Origin: Manis javanica
Taxonomy: Eukaryota; Chordata; Mammalia; Pholidota; Manidae
DNA: 64,000 bases
Assembly (NCBI RefSeq): GCF_040802235.1
Contig: NC_133163.1
Location: 39,080,501 to 39,144,500 of the forward strand
Direction: 5' to 3'
In this document: one piece after another, positions 22,626-33,627 of the stretch
Position numbering within the stretch: the stretch's first letter is position 1
Layout: the number at the start of each line of letters is the position of its first letter
The notes under the pieces: model-generated
What the model saw: only the letters and a program-made list of their open reading frames with translations
What the model was told of the DNA's origin: nothing
Database searches by the model: none
Position numbers and translations under genes: made by a program

Positions 22626-23009
22626 TGTTGGGAGCCGGGGCTATGTCCCTTCCCCCACGTCTGAACACAGCATGGGAAAGCACAAGCTTGAGAGCAACCG
22701 GTGCAGTCCTTGGAAGTTATCTGCTCACAAAAACATATCTTGTCTTTGAAGATGAGCCAAGACTCCTCACTCTGAAAATAGGGAGACCTTGAGGATGTGT
22801 GAAAACACCTCCCCGCCAGCGCCACCTAAGGTCCAATTATCTCCTGACCCACCCTTTACTTGCTACTTGTATAAATTGAGCCTGTAAACAATAAACTTCG
22901 CTAGCTTGATCAGACATCCTGTCTTGCTGGTCATTCTTTGTGTCCCTTGCTTGTCTCATTTCTGCAGGCGTCTCCGGCACACTTCACATTCGTCCCGCGG
23001 GCCGGGACA
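22626..23009 (+). mobile_element. 5' LTR of ERV-K fragment
   Basis: 384 bp from TGTTGGGAGC to CCGGGACA. It carries a TATA-like box (TATAAATT, 22870-22877) and an AATAAA signal (22890-22895), followed by a T/C-rich R-U5. The short TATA-to-poly(A) spacing and placement fit betaretroviral LTRs. Two bases separate it from the primer-binding site. Confidence 0.85.
22870..22895 (+). promoter_or_regulatory. LTR TATA box and poly(A) signal
   Basis: TATAAATT at 22870-22877 and AATAAA at 22890-22895 lie 12 bases apart. The compact arrangement means the transcript start would lie downstream of the poly(A) signal, as in several betaretroviral LTRs. Current activity is unknown. Confidence 0.5.
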
Positions 23010-23011
23010 AC

Positions 23012-23029
23012 TGGCGCCCAATGTGGGGC
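23012..23029 (+). other. tRNA-Lys primer-binding site
   Basis: TGGCGCCCAATGTGGGGC differs by one base from the complement of the 3' end of tRNA-Lys(1,2), the primer of betaretroviruses. It would prime minus-strand synthesis. Its place 2 bp after the LTR end fixes the LTR boundary. Confidence 0.9.
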
Positions 23030-23532
23030 CCTGGGACTCCTGCTGAAACGTCTGCTCGGAAGCCCTGGCCAGGCATTCTTCTGAGTCATCGCACAGGTAT
23101 TGACCTGATGTCGACTCTGCATTGAGGATCACTGAGGATCACCCGTCCGTAATACAGATCCCGGAGAGGTGAGTAGACGCATCACCCAAGCAAGTATCTT
23201 AAATACCTCTTGTGAGTTCTCACTGATCCCCTCCCTCTAGTTTGCTGCCACGATTTATTCCTTGTTTTGTCCTCTGGTTGTTCCTCTCTGAAAACCTTGT
23301 GCTTACTTTGGGCTAATGGTCGTTCACCTCTAGGGCCTGCACAAGGGACTCTGACTACAGAGTCCCTGCCCTAGAGGGTCTGAGCAAGCGGATTATACTT
23401 GCCGACTGTCCTACGTAAGCAAGGGCTCGCCTGAGCTGATGAGAGTGCCTCCAGTAGTTCAGAATATTGGCGTGGTTGCGGCTGCATTAGTATAATTCCA
23501 AGTTACATAGAGTTGAAATCCCAGCCGTCCTA

Positions 23533-23879
23533 ATGGGCAACTCACTGAACTCCCACGAGGTATTTCTTAGCGGACTCAGGGAGTCCCTCAGGACACGAGG
23601 AGTAAGGGTTAAAAGAAAAGATCTTAGACAATTTTTTTCCTTTATTCATGAGACTTGCCCCTGGTTTCCCCTCGAAGGCACTATCAATCATAAATGTTGG
23701 AAAAGAGTTGGTGATGCTCTCCAAGACTTTTATCAGACCTTTGGCCCTGAAAAAGTCCCTGTTTCAGCATTTTCTTACTAGAACCTTATTCACGACATAC
23801 TTGAGGTTCATTCTTAAGATCCTGACATTAAAGATATAATTAAAACAGGAGAAATAGCCCTTAAGGAAAACTCCCAACA
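23533..23879 (+). pseudogene. Betaretroviral gag matrix-domain remnant
   Basis: The frame from ATG 23533 is open for 82 codons to a TAG at 23779-23781. It starts with a myristoylation-type MGNSLNS, then a basic stretch ([11 protein letters not shown]) and the matrix signature '[11 protein letters not shown]' with '[13 protein letters not shown]'. These match the membrane-binding matrix domain of betaretroviral Gag. The stop falls at a normally tryptophan-occupied position. Beyond it the homologous sequence continues in shifted frames to about 23879, where the element ends. Capsid and nucleocapsid are missing, so no Gag particle could be made. Confidence 0.85.
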
Positions 23880-23979
23880 GTCACCTTTTTAAGGTCCCTG
23901 TCTCCAAGTACGGTTACAGTCTAAAGTACTGGGAGATAGGGCTTCAACATATGAGTTGTGGGGGGACACACCCATAACA

Positions 23980-24559
23980 GCTAGTAACAATGGGGCAGGG
24001 TGGCTATTACCACCCTCTGGCTGAAGGGGCGAGAGGAAGGGAAGATTCCCAGAACCCAGACCCTGGCAAGATGGCTTCGTGGAGAGGGCCACCTGACAGT
24101 TGTGCCTTCAGCAGACTTGCAGCCAATGGTGGCCTGGCAGGGAGTGGGTGAGGAGGATAAATATACTGCCGTCACCTTCCTCTCCTCTCTAGCTCCCACT
24201 CGGTGCCTGTCTCTGGCTGAACCCAGTGGGAACCCTGAGGCAGGGGAACACATTGACACAGTCCACTGAGGTCAGTTTCCCAGGCCTAGAGGCCTAGAGC
24301 AGGGTGGGAAAGGGTAGAGGGGCCAGTACAAGGTACTCAGTATCACTTGCTAACTGAACACTAAATTCTGTTCTAAGCAATGGTGATTTATGACAGGGCC
24401 ATCCAATTGCCTGGTTCGTCAGTTATTTCTGGGTATGTTCAAAGGTGAGAGGACACTTGAGGAACAACTGTGTTTGCATGGTCATTACAAGGAGACATTT
24501 CCCAGGAAAACCGTCTTGAGAGACATCCTCTCTAGGGTTGGGGTCAGGAATGTCATCCA
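23980..24559. other. Intergenic, nothing recognised
   Basis: GC-richer unique-looking DNA with a short tandem 'ggcctaga' doublet near 24288. Frames on both strands overlap and show no family similarity. Confidence 0.4.
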
Positions 24560-24880
24560 TATTGCTCCAGTGGACGGCAGAGGAGGGTCAGGCATGACCT
24601 GGGCTTCCTCCCTCTCCTCTGAGCCCTTTCCAGGCACTGAGTCCAGGTGTGTTCACAGGGGCTCCTGATCATATCTCCAGGCCTTTGTGCTGCTCCCTCT
24701 GCCCAGAGTGCCCTTCCTACTCCTCTTCACTGGCTGACTCTTATCCTTCAAGAGCTGTACCTGCTCCCAGAACCCTTTCCTGGACTCTCAGGTCCAGGTT
24801 AGGCGCCCCTCCACTATGCTGCCATCATGTCCATTGTTATCCTTGTTGTAACACCTGTTTGCTTGACTGAAAACAGATTC
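24560..24880 (+). repeat. L2 LINE fragment
   Basis: The succession 'caggcctttgtgctgctccc', 'tctgcccagagtgcccttcc', 'actcttatccttcaagagct' and 'ttgttgtaacacctgtttgc' follows the L2 3' region well. Confidence 0.65.
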
Positions 24881-25270
24881 ATTAAAAAAGATTTTAAAAA
24901 GCCCATTTTGGGGGAACCCATGGCAATAGGTCTTGGTCCAAATTCAAAAACAAAATCAAGGCAGTCAGCAGGACTACAAGGACATTCTCTGAACTTACTG
25001 TAAGGAATTGGTGATGTGAGAGGCAGACCAGTTTTTTGCTTTAGCCATGTGTCAGAGGACACTAGCAAGTGGTAGGGGTGCTTATTCAAAGATCTCAACA
25101 TGTTAACATGTTTTAGGTAGGAAAAAGCAGAGGTGAGGGTGGGGGGAGCTGGTATCTAACCATCCATCTGGGCATACTGTGGGGGAGCACTGTGCCAGGA
25201 GGCCAAGGGGTACAGAAAAGCAGCAACGATGGTCCCTGCCCTGCAATTACTTACAGCCAGGCAATAGAGA

Positions 25271-25292
25271 CAACACACACACACACACACAA
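25271..25292. repeat. (CA)n microsatellite
   Basis: Uninterrupted CA dinucleotide run of about ten units. Confidence 0.95.
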
Positions 25293-25419
25293 GAGGCATT
25301 AGCCAACACTACTGTGTCTGCCTCTGTGGCGTTTCGCTGAGGTGCAGACTGTCTCCCACGGTATTGTACTAACTGCCACAGGCAATGTAGTGCTGCTACA
25401 TAATGTGTAGCCTCCACCA

Positions 25420-25625
25420 GTGATTCAGAACCTGGACTTCAGAATTGGTTTCCATCCTGGCTCTTACCAGCTCTAACACTGGACACGTTTTTTGATTTCT
25501 CCAAAGCTGTTTCATCATCTGTACAATGGAAAAAGCAGTGCCTTCTGCACAGAGTTGCTGTAAGGGTAAAATAAGCTAGGAGCACAAAAGAAGTACCCAG
25601 TAACTGTCTTATTTTACTGACAAAA
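25420..25625 (+). repeat. MIR SINE
   Basis: 'gattcagaacctggacttca', 'tccatcctggctcttaccag', 'atttctccaaagctgtttca' and 'tcatctgtacaatggaaaaa' follow the MIR consensus nearly to its end. Confidence 0.7.
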
Positions 25626-25839
25626 GTACTTATGGATTCAGTAGAGAAATCACAGTGGCCTGGGTAGTCAGGAAAGGCTTCATGGAACATGAGAGACTTG
25701 AATTGGGTCTGAGAAGGTGGATTTAGAATTCCTGTGGATGGTAAGCAAAAGGATGGGTCAAATAATGACCCCAAACACTGGCCAAATGAGTTTTCCTATG
25801 GCCTCTGGGCTTAGACCCTTATCCAACTTACTCTGGTTT

Positions 25840-26060
25840 CTATTATTCAGTCAAGCCTCCTGCCTCAGGCAACTACTGCCTCCATGGCCCCTGCTTCCAG
25901 GTCTAGCTAATACCCCTCCTGCTCAAAACCTCCATGATTTGCTACATGCCATGTGGCCCTCTAATTCCATCCCAAGGCTCCAGAGGTGCAGATCTGCAAA
26001 CCAGTGTGATTAGCCACCACTACTGGCTTCCCATTCAGCGTATAAATCTAGCGCCTGGGA
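25840..26060 (+). repeat. Possible L2 fragment
   Basis: 'tcctgctcaaaacctccatg' followed by 'atttgctacatgccatgtgg' and 'ctactggcttcccattcagc' resembles the body of the L2 3' region. Confidence 0.4.
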
Positions 26061-27379
26061 TTACCTCATGCCAGAAAACCAAAATCCAAGTCAGATGGTT
26101 AAAGCATTAATAGCAGTGAGTGTTGTAAAGACTGAACAATGCGAACCTTCCCCAAATGAACCATCCTGACCTCCCTTGCGCTGACAATGCGTGTGTGACA
26201 TCATGTGTAAATGAGCCTTAAATTTGAACCAGGTGCCGAGAGCTGTCTGGCGTCTCCTGGCTGCTGTATTAACCACTAACATGCACAGGGGGATTCTGAA
26301 GCAGTAAAATGTAGCAAAACCAATGGCAGTGACCAGTGCCAGGCAAAGCAGCTGTGGTAGTGAACATACAAATCATGCCCACCCTGTTGGGCCTGGGGCC
26401 CCATGCCCTGTAAGGCTTATTTCCAGAGGGCTGGGGAGCCCAGGGGATTTGGCTGGCTTCACTCAGTGACAAAAGTTCCTCCATGCAAATCAAATCACTC
26501 CGATTTGTTTCCCAGGCTTGATTCGAAGCTGTTTTGATTTGTATCCATGAGGTGGGACTCTGAAGCTCAGTCTGAAGCAGCAGTTGGTGACAGTCAAAGC
26601 TGATGCATGGAGGGACAGGCAGCCTCAGATATATTTTTGGAGGGTACAATTTCCATGTAAGAGAGCCAGCTTCAAATTCTCAGGTGCTCTGTTTTTGCCA
26701 GGCTGCACCTGGGGACAGAAGTATGCCGTTGTCCATCTGGCATCACAAATTCCCTTAGCTGGGCTCTGCCCACAGCAAGTCACATGACAAACAGGCTCTA
26801 AAGAACACTAAATAAAATTTGGAGGGATGGAATTAGGTGTGTATGTGGGGTGGAGTGCACCTATCACAGTCATAGGTATGAAAGAGTAGGTGAAGGGGAA
26901 GAGTGAGTTAAGGAGAAATTAAGCTTGCATAAGATTAAGAGTTTTTTTTAATGCTTATTGTCCTGATAAACCAGGACAATCCCAGGTCAACAGTATGACT
27001 GTGTTAGTCTTATCACCAGCAGGCCCACAGCGGCTAGAGACAGGATGGAAAGGAGGAATATGAAGTTATTCTCTCTTACAGTGAACTGTTCGAGAAACCC
27101 TGCACATGCTGGTAAGAAGCTGGAGCCAAAGGTGGAAACCCACTCTACAGACCCCACAGGACTTCAGCTGCAAAGAACTCCTTTGTTCTGGGAAGCTCTT
27201 AAACCACCACCACTTCCCAAGTGCACATCACTGCTGTGAAGTCGGGTGCAGTGGTGGGGGTGGGGGCAGGTCCTGGATGGAGAATATAAGGGGGCTGGTA
27301 GATGTAGGATCTTTCCTAAAGGCTATTACAGAATGGTTGTCATAAATAGACAAGAGTTAATATGTTTTGTAATTTAAAG
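26061..27379. other. Intergenic, nothing recognised
   Basis: Unique-looking sequence with short frames only. The 126-codon minus-strand frame at 26269-26649 has no recognisable domain and I leave it out. Confidence 0.4.
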
Positions 27380-27640
27380 AAATTAAATGTAGCATCAAGA
27401 TGTTGGGGATGGATTTCTTGAATAATGGAGCAAACAGCTACATGAAGTCAAAGATGTCCTTCCAGAGGAGGTGAATGTTGAATTAGGTTTTGAGGAAGAG
27501 AGAACTTTGGAGAGGAAAAAGAACACAGGATGAATGGTTTGTGCAAAAGTGTGCAGGCCGGAACTCATGAGGAGTCTTTTAAGACGTCTGAGGTCTTACT
27601 AGGAGCTAAGGGTATAAGGGATTTCCCAAAACTACAGAAA
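27380..27640 (-). repeat. L2-like fragment, antisense
   Basis: 'gatgtccttccagaggaggt' and 'gaatgttgaattaggttttg' followed by 'ggtttgtgcaaaagtgtgca' is the typical reverse-complement L2 wording. Confidence 0.45.
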
Positions 27641-27849
27641 AATTTTCCACATGCCCCCTGGAGCTACAACTTTGAAACAGATTGTGGGATTTTAGATGAC
27701 TGGGTCTCGAAGGCTGAAGTGCTTCTTTTCATATAACGTTTGTGATGATGATAGTGCAGAGAGTCAATTAATGTATCTCTATCTCCATTTTTGATCATGC
27801 CTTAATAGAAGTCCTTAATTGACCTAAGACATGACCTTCCTTGTGATGG

Positions 27850-28330
27850 GAAGTCCATGCTCAGCCTAGCGTCCAGCATTCTCTGCAACCACAATCCCAT
27901 CCTTCAGTTTTATTTCTAAAACTGCTGTTACATCTTTGTTCCTGGCAAAATTTTTAATTGTCATTTCCAAAATATACCTTTCATTTTCTTGTACATGTCA
28001 GTATTCTTTCCAAATGAGAATGCCTTCTTCCCATTCTCATTTCCTTTGGGTTTTTGCCTGCAATTTTACTCAGCTGTTACTTACTCCACAAAATGCTCCC
28101 CAACCAATCAGAAGGTAGCAAGCCACTATCCCTCTGAACTTGTCCAGAACAGCTTTTAATGTTCATATTACTCACCAAGCTATGTCATTCTTTTGACAAG
28201 TGCCACATAGTCTAGATGTTCAAGGCAAGCACTATGGCCAACCCTGTTCTTCAAGATATTATAATCCTAGGTATCATACACAGGTTGCCCCTCTTTGATT
28301 GTAAACTCCAGGAGTGGTTTACCAACTAAA
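27850..28330 (+). repeat. L2-like fragment
   Basis: 'gcctagcgtccagcattctc', 'ctccacaaaatgctccccaa' and, at the end, 'ttgattgtaaactccaggag' fit a diverged sense L2. Confidence 0.4.
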
Positions 28331-29829
28331 GAACAAATACTATATATACTGAACATTGCCACTTACAGGCAAAATCATCCATTCACAAATGAGATTGGAA
28401 ATGGAGTTCAAGAGATTTCTCTTACTAGAATAAAGGTCTAAGTTGCTAGAGTATGGCTCTCGAATATAATGAAAGTTTTACTAAAGAAGTGACAACATTG
28501 TGAAATGTTTAAGAAAATGAGTTCTGGGAGTGATTAGGCATCTTTTTGGGGGACTTGACTGAAAGAAAAACCTGGGAAAACCATTTTTTACACTGACATT
28601 AAAATGCATGAATGCAACTCTTTATTTAGTCTGGTTAGCTAATAAGTTGAGATCTATTCTGGATGAGTGAAAGCAAATAATTTATTTGAATGCAAATGAA
28701 TGACAAATCTTTACACAGACATGGAGAGTCTCCAAGTATTTTGCTTTTTTATTATTTTCCCTGTATAATATAAATATTATCATGGTATAATCATTGCTGA
28801 TTGACTTTCAATGTAACATATAAACTATGAAGTTTTATGTTAGAAATGCTATTTTTTCTAAATACTGAGAAGTTGGCAAAATTTTGTAAATGAGGAATCA
28901 ATTGTTTAGATATTTTTCCCTTCCAAAGTTTAGGATCTGCAATTATTGGAGAGAAAGCCAACAAAGTCATTTTTATTTTTATAACCAAGATTATTTTTAT
29001 ATATACTTTCTTCTAAATATAAGATAATTGAAGTCAATGTGCATTAGGGGTACAAAAATATTTACTGAATTTTGAATATAGACTCTGGTTATTTAGACTG
29101 GCAATTTTCAAATGCTGCCCCATGAGAAAGTTCATTGGTCCTTGATGAGAAAAATAAGGAATACATAGCAAGTTCTTTAAGAAATCTGGACCTACTGAAT
29201 TTAAAGGACTTTATTTTTATTATGTTATGACCTTCCTTACTTTTTTATATAAAAGGATGGTGATGATAGGTGGCAATTTTTTTAATGTCCTTTACCAGTT
29301 TGCAAAATAAAAAGTTGGCCATCTTGTGAATGTCTCCAAAATTTATTTTAAAGTTCTAAGCATCCAAAAGAAATCCAAAGTAAGGAAAACACTGAATTAG
29401 ATTGTTGATGGGCTCAGTTATATTTACATTTTTAAAAATTTTATTTGTGGAGACCATAGTACACAGAAATGGATCTCTGACAGTGTTTTTCAAGGGATCC
29501 AAGTTGTCTCAAAGTCTGATTGACAAATATTGGAACACACTCATGCTCTACTTAAAAGCCCATATACCTTTCCTTTGCCTAGCATTTCCTCTGAAATACT
29601 TAACAAGGAAGAAACAACAATGCTGTGGTAACAGACCATGACTCAGAGGACACAAAGTGGGCCCAAAATGCTGTCTCTCGGGCATGACAGAACAGACTTA
29701 GACCTAGGTGCAACATTTTAAATGAATAAAGCAACTTTCAACATGGTCAATATTGACTGTATATCTACTTTGCAGAACCTTTTTGTGGAAAAAACCCTAA
29801 CAGTTGAAAATCCTTAACCTATTAGCATA
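28331..29829. other. Intergenic, AT-rich, nothing recognised
   Basis: Strongly AT-rich. No supported gene, RNA or named repeat. Confidence 0.4.
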
Positions 29830-29995
29830 ATAGTTAAGCACACAGGTTTTATAGTCAAACTTTAGTTTACATTCTAGATGTGTAGCCTTAACTTTATTAC
29901 CTCTCTAAACTTTAATTTCTAACCTATTAAACAGAGAAATATAACTATACCTACTATATGAGACACTGAGCTTGGCCTGATGCCTGGTCCATGTA
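29830..29995 (+). repeat. MIR SINE
   Basis: 'cacacaggttttatagtcaa' and 'gatgtgtagccttaacttta' with 'ttacctctctaaactttaat' is a diverged MIR. Confidence 0.5.
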
Positions 29996-31013
29996 TACAA
30001 GGGCTTGCTCATCATCATGTTTAATGAGACTAATGACCTTCCATTCATTTAAAATACCTAACGTTCAGATTTGAATAGACAATTGAGTAAGAGAACCAAG
30101 GAACTATACAAATGGTCTCCATTCTTTCCCCACAGAGGTGCCCTTCCCTAAGGGCCCCACTCCCTTTGATTCCTACTACCTCCATCCAACTATAAGTGAG
30201 GTCAAGGGGTCCTGATCCTCAACACAAAACACTCAGGTTGATATAAGGTAAGTTCTGGGAACTCAGCCTCTGAATACCAGCCTTAGTTATAGAGAACCTA
30301 GGATGACTCTAAGGGGAAATGTTAGGAAACGTAGAGCTGTTTCCCCCATCCCCCAACCCCACCCCCAGACTCACTTTTTGAAGGTTTGGTATTTTGTCTC
30401 TAAAAGAGAGGCATTTCCCTACAACTGCTGAATAATCAAGAATGAACCATTAAGTCAATAAAATAACACTTGTATTGCCAATGAGGTGTCAGGTAAAGTT
30501 GCCTACACTTTGAGAGTCAGGCTAAATTGGTTAAATGACATCATCATATGAGGATAGTCTCACAACCCTTCTGATGTCCCCAAGGATTCTGAGAGGAATC
30601 AGGGGCTTACACTGCTTTTTGGTCACCTCTGGCTATTAAGCCCACTTTTTCTGAGGTTTCTGGATCACATGTGCTCTTTGTGTTTGACCCCACATGGCTC
30701 TGGAGAAGGGATTACATACATACAACCCTGCTCACAAGCAGTTTGTGTATAGCTGACTTTTACTGGTTTCAGGAGACAGAGGCATGCCAGTTAAAACTGA
30801 ATATTCGACATTTCTGTTCTTAAAATGCCCTTCAGCCACTTGTAGTCACAGGCTCCACTCCCACCACTGACTCAACACCTGCTGCCCTTTTCCTTTTGCT
30901 TCTCTTCAACTCCCAAATCCACATTCTTTTTTAGCAGAGAGCTTTAGCTGTCTCTTTCACTTCCTCTTCTCCTGCCAACCTCATGGGGTCTTCTCATGGG
31001 GTCTCACCTCTTT
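29996..31013. other. Intergenic, nothing recognised
   Basis: Unique-looking sequence with a C-rich tract at about 30343-30370. No supported features. Confidence 0.4.
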
Positions 31014-31145
31014 TTATTTTTTAATTCAGGTGAGATTCACATAACATAAAATTAACCACTTTAAAGTACATAATTCACAGGCATTTAGTACACACGCACA
31101 CTATTATGAAACCATATAGCATATCACTTTCATCCCCAAAAGACT
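31014..31145 (-). mobile_element. Old L1 3' fragment, antisense
   Basis: 'attcacataacataaaatta' and 'accactttaaagtacataat' with 'caggcatttagtacac' is the reverse-complement 3' UTR of old L1M elements. Confidence 0.55.
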
Positions 31146-31317
31146 TATCAAGATATTTTCCAAAACAAAGACATTAAAGATATTTTTCTTACTAAGACAA
31201 TTCTGGTGCTAGCTGCTTTTCCCCCATTAAACCTTGTTCTTCCATAGATACAAGTCTTTTGTCATTTGAAGAAAAGATGCCATCAAACAGCTTCTTATCC
31301 TTTTGGAGAAAGGAATA

Positions 31318-31560
31318 GAATTTGAAAAAAAAATAATAAAATATTTAAAATAGCTTTGTTCACAGAAGTGATTATTTACAAAACTATTTTCATCAATGGA
31401 ATACTAGCAAATCATTCAGAATATACATTTGTATATTTATTATTATATATAAATATATATATAGCAGAATACCAATAACTGTTAAATTTCAGTGGTAGGT
31501 ATATGGACATACTCTTCCAATTATGTGTATATATGAAATTTTTCATAATAAAAAGTTGGG
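31318..31560 (+). mobile_element. Possible old L1/HAL1 3' piece
   Basis: 'aaaatatttaaaatagcttt' and 'catcaatggaatactagcaa' with the tail 'atttttcataataaaaagtt' resemble the 3' end of HAL1 or old L1. It includes an AT-rich run (31430-31465). Confidence 0.35.
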
Positions 31561-31904
31561 AAAAGCTCATGGAGTAGAATTTTTTGTTTAGAAAGTTTAT
31601 AATAATTGGTATAAAAATGTGATATCAACCAAATTTCAGGATATGAACGGTGCTGGACACATGTTTGGTGTCAGCTGCAGTCCTTGTAATGAGTTATTCA
31701 AACTACTCCAACCCAGTAAAAGATACAACAAAAGACAATGATAACAGACAACCCTGGGAGAACAACAGCAATGACAGGCTCTCTCCTAAGACTATCACAC
31801 AGGTCACTTCTCTCCTGAGAAGAAAATAGATATAAAGGGGACAATTTCACATGGTAATCATCAGAGCAATAAGAAAACACCGTAAACACACAATGAAGAT
31901 TTAA

Positions 31905-32030
31905 CAAATATTTGTTGAGCACCAATTAAGTGAATTTATGGTGTTAGATGTTGGATACATGTGAAAATGTACAGGACATGGTTCCTGACTTTGAGTTAAT
32001 TAAAAAACTGAGTCAGGGAGAGAAGGTGAT
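31905..32030 (-). repeat. L2 3'-end fragment, antisense
   Basis: 'acaaatatttgttgagcacc' is the reverse complement of the conserved L2 3' end. Degenerate sequence follows. Confidence 0.5.
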
Positions 32031-32139
32031 TAAATGTGAAAAACTAAGTACACCACAAAATTTAAAGAGCAATTACTACATTTTGGTAAGAATTTCAGTT
32101 AGTAAAACCTTTAATAGAGGCAATTTTATAGTATCTATA

Positions 32140-32500
32140 AAAAAAATGCACATACCCCTCAACTCAGAATTACAGTCAAATAGGTAGGAATTTACCCTAC
32201 AGACATATTCTTATGTGTGCTAAATGATAAATTATGCACACACACACACACACACACACAGACACACACACATAAAAGATAATAACTGAAACATTACATA
32301 AAGCAGCAAAAATTAAAAAAAATAAAAACTCCTACTAAATATGCATTGCTAGGAAACTGGTTATCAAGCTATGGTACCTGCATTAATGGAATACTGTGCA
32401 GTTGTTAGTTAGGTAGCTTTATTGGTAACAGAATTGAAATTTATTGATAACAGAATAATCTTTAAAACATAATATTAATACAAAAACAAACAAGTGGGAC
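32140..32500 (+). mobile_element. Old L1/HAL1 ORF2-derived fragment
   Basis: 'cagtcaaataggtaggaatt' and 'taccctacagacatattctt', then 'ggaaactggttatcaagcta' and 'tgcattaatggaatactgtg', correspond to the ORF2 C-terminal/3' part of very old L1. A CA repeat has expanded inside it. Confidence 0.5.
32237..32272. repeat. (CA)n microsatellite
   Basis: Eighteen CA units with a single A-to-G type interruption at 32261. Confidence 0.95.
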
Positions 32501-32509
32501 TATAAAATT

Positions 32510-33560
32510 TAAAAGGTTCTCAGCAACAAACTAAACAATCAAGAGAGTAAAAAGGTAGCCCACAGAATGGGATAAATATCTGCAAACCTTTCAAAGGAAG
32601 AACTGATACAGTGACAGAGGTAAAGAGTGAAAAGATACCTGTTAAGGAGTTAATATCCAAAATACATAAGACCTCTTACAACTGAACTTAGTAACAAAAG
32701 AACAAATAGCCCTATTTAAAAGTGGGCAAAGGACTTGATAAGGCATTTCTCTAAAGAAGACATACCAATGGTCAATGGGTAAATGAAAAGATGTTCAACA
32801 TTACTAATTATCAGGGAAATGCAAATCAAAACCATAATGATGTATCACTTCATACCTGTTAGGAGAGTCATTACAAAAAAAACCAAACAAACAAGAAACA
32901 ACAAAGGCTTGCAAGGATGCGGGGAAACTGGAACCCCTGTGGATTGTTGGTAGGAATGCTACAATGGTACAGCTATAATGGGAAACAATATGGAAGTTCC
33001 TCAACAAATTTAAAAGGGAACTACTATATGATCCAGCAATCCTACTTCTGAATACTTATCCAAAAGAACTGAAAGGTATTTGTACTACCACGCTCACTAA
33101 AGCATTATCCACAAGAGCCAAGAGGTAGAAACAATCTAAATGTCCACTCACAGACTAATGGATAAAGGAATGGTGGTACATACATACAATAGAGTATTAT
33201 TCAGCTTTAAAAAAGGACATCATGCCATATGCTACAACATGGATGAAACTTGAAGACACAAGGCCAAATGAAACAAGCTAGTCACAGAAGTACAAGTACT
33301 ACATGATCCCACTGTATGAGGTAGCAAACGCAGTCACACTCACAGAGGCAGAAAGCAAGACGGTTGCCAGAGCTGAAAGGATGGGAAAATGGGAAGTTTT
33401 TGTTTAACAGGCATAAAATTTTAGTCATGCAAGATGAAAAAGTTCTAAAGACCTGCTGTCCAACAATGTACATATAATTAGTAGTAGTATTGCACACTTG
33501 AAAGTTTGTTACAAGGGCATATTTCCTGTTAGGTGTTTTTTACAATACACATACACAAAA
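32510..33560 (+). mobile_element. Old L1M, 5'-truncated
   Basis: ORF2 C-terminal region and 3' UTR of an old L1. It carries 'aagtgggcaaaggacttgat', 'gatgttcaacattactaatt', 'gggaaatgcaaatcaaaacc', 'gatccagcaatcctacttct' and 'gaatggtggtacatacatac', then a 3' UTR ('caagacggttgccagagctg') ending before the AT/AC repeat. Many stops; no intact frame. Confidence 0.75.
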
Positions 33561-33567
33561 CCTTTAA

Positions 33568-33627
33568 ATATATATATATACACATATGTATATACACATA
33601 CACACACATATATATATATATATATAA
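33568..33627. repeat. AT/AC-rich compound microsatellite
   Basis: Alternating TA and CA dinucleotides, probably grown from the poly(A)/3' end of the preceding L1. Confidence 0.85.

Larger units (their letters stand above)
22626..23879 (+). mobile_element. Class II (betaretrovirus-like, ERV-K) proviral fragment without 3' LTR
   Basis: It consists of a 5' LTR (22626-23009), a primer-binding site, a ~500-bp leader and the beginning of gag, and then stops inside gag. It is flanked by GTCACC on both sides (22620-22625 and 23880-23885), the 6-bp duplication typical of betaretroviral integration. It starts TGTTGGGAG and ends CTCCCAACA, a perfect 9-bp inverted repeat. pol, env and the 3' LTR are absent. 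It lies inside an MLT1 LTR, so it is younger than that element. Confidence 0.88.
22331..23979 (-). mobile_element. MLT1 LTR, antisense, split by an ERV-K fragment
   Basis: Left half 22331-22625 ('tattagtgtgctagggctgc' through 'cattttaacttagtcacc') and right half 23880-23979 ('gtcacctttttaaggtccct' through 'gacacacccataaca') together make one MLT1 LTR read on the minus strand. The 1254-bp segment between them is a later retroviral insertion that duplicated GTCACC. Confidence 0.85.
25165..25745 (-). repeat. L2 fragment, antisense, interrupted by a MIR
   Basis: The left piece (25165-25330: 'gagcactgtgccaggaggcc', 'acgatggtccctgccctgca') and the right piece (25640-25745: 'tgggtagtcaggaaaggctt', 'catggaacatgagagacttg') are reverse-complement L2 in the right order. 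A sense MIR sits between them. Confidence 0.5.

Noticed and set aside
22626..23879. DNA transposon with 9-bp terminal inverted repeats
   Set aside because: Primer-binding site, LTR signals and gag matrix coding identify it as retroviral. The inverted repeat alone is not a transposon mark.
25271..25292. CRISPR-like or functional repeat array
   Set aside because: Plain CA microsatellite, as are 32237-32272 and 33568-33627.
26269..26649. 126-codon minus-strand frame
   Set aside because: No recognisable domain or conserved motif; single frame without splice context.
31698..31925. Possible extra SLC38A6 terminal exon (hydrophobic 75-codon minus-strand frame)
   Set aside because: It lies 10 kb beyond the stop and poly(A) signals. 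The wording does not match the transporter, and the real terminal exon is found at 41324-41404.
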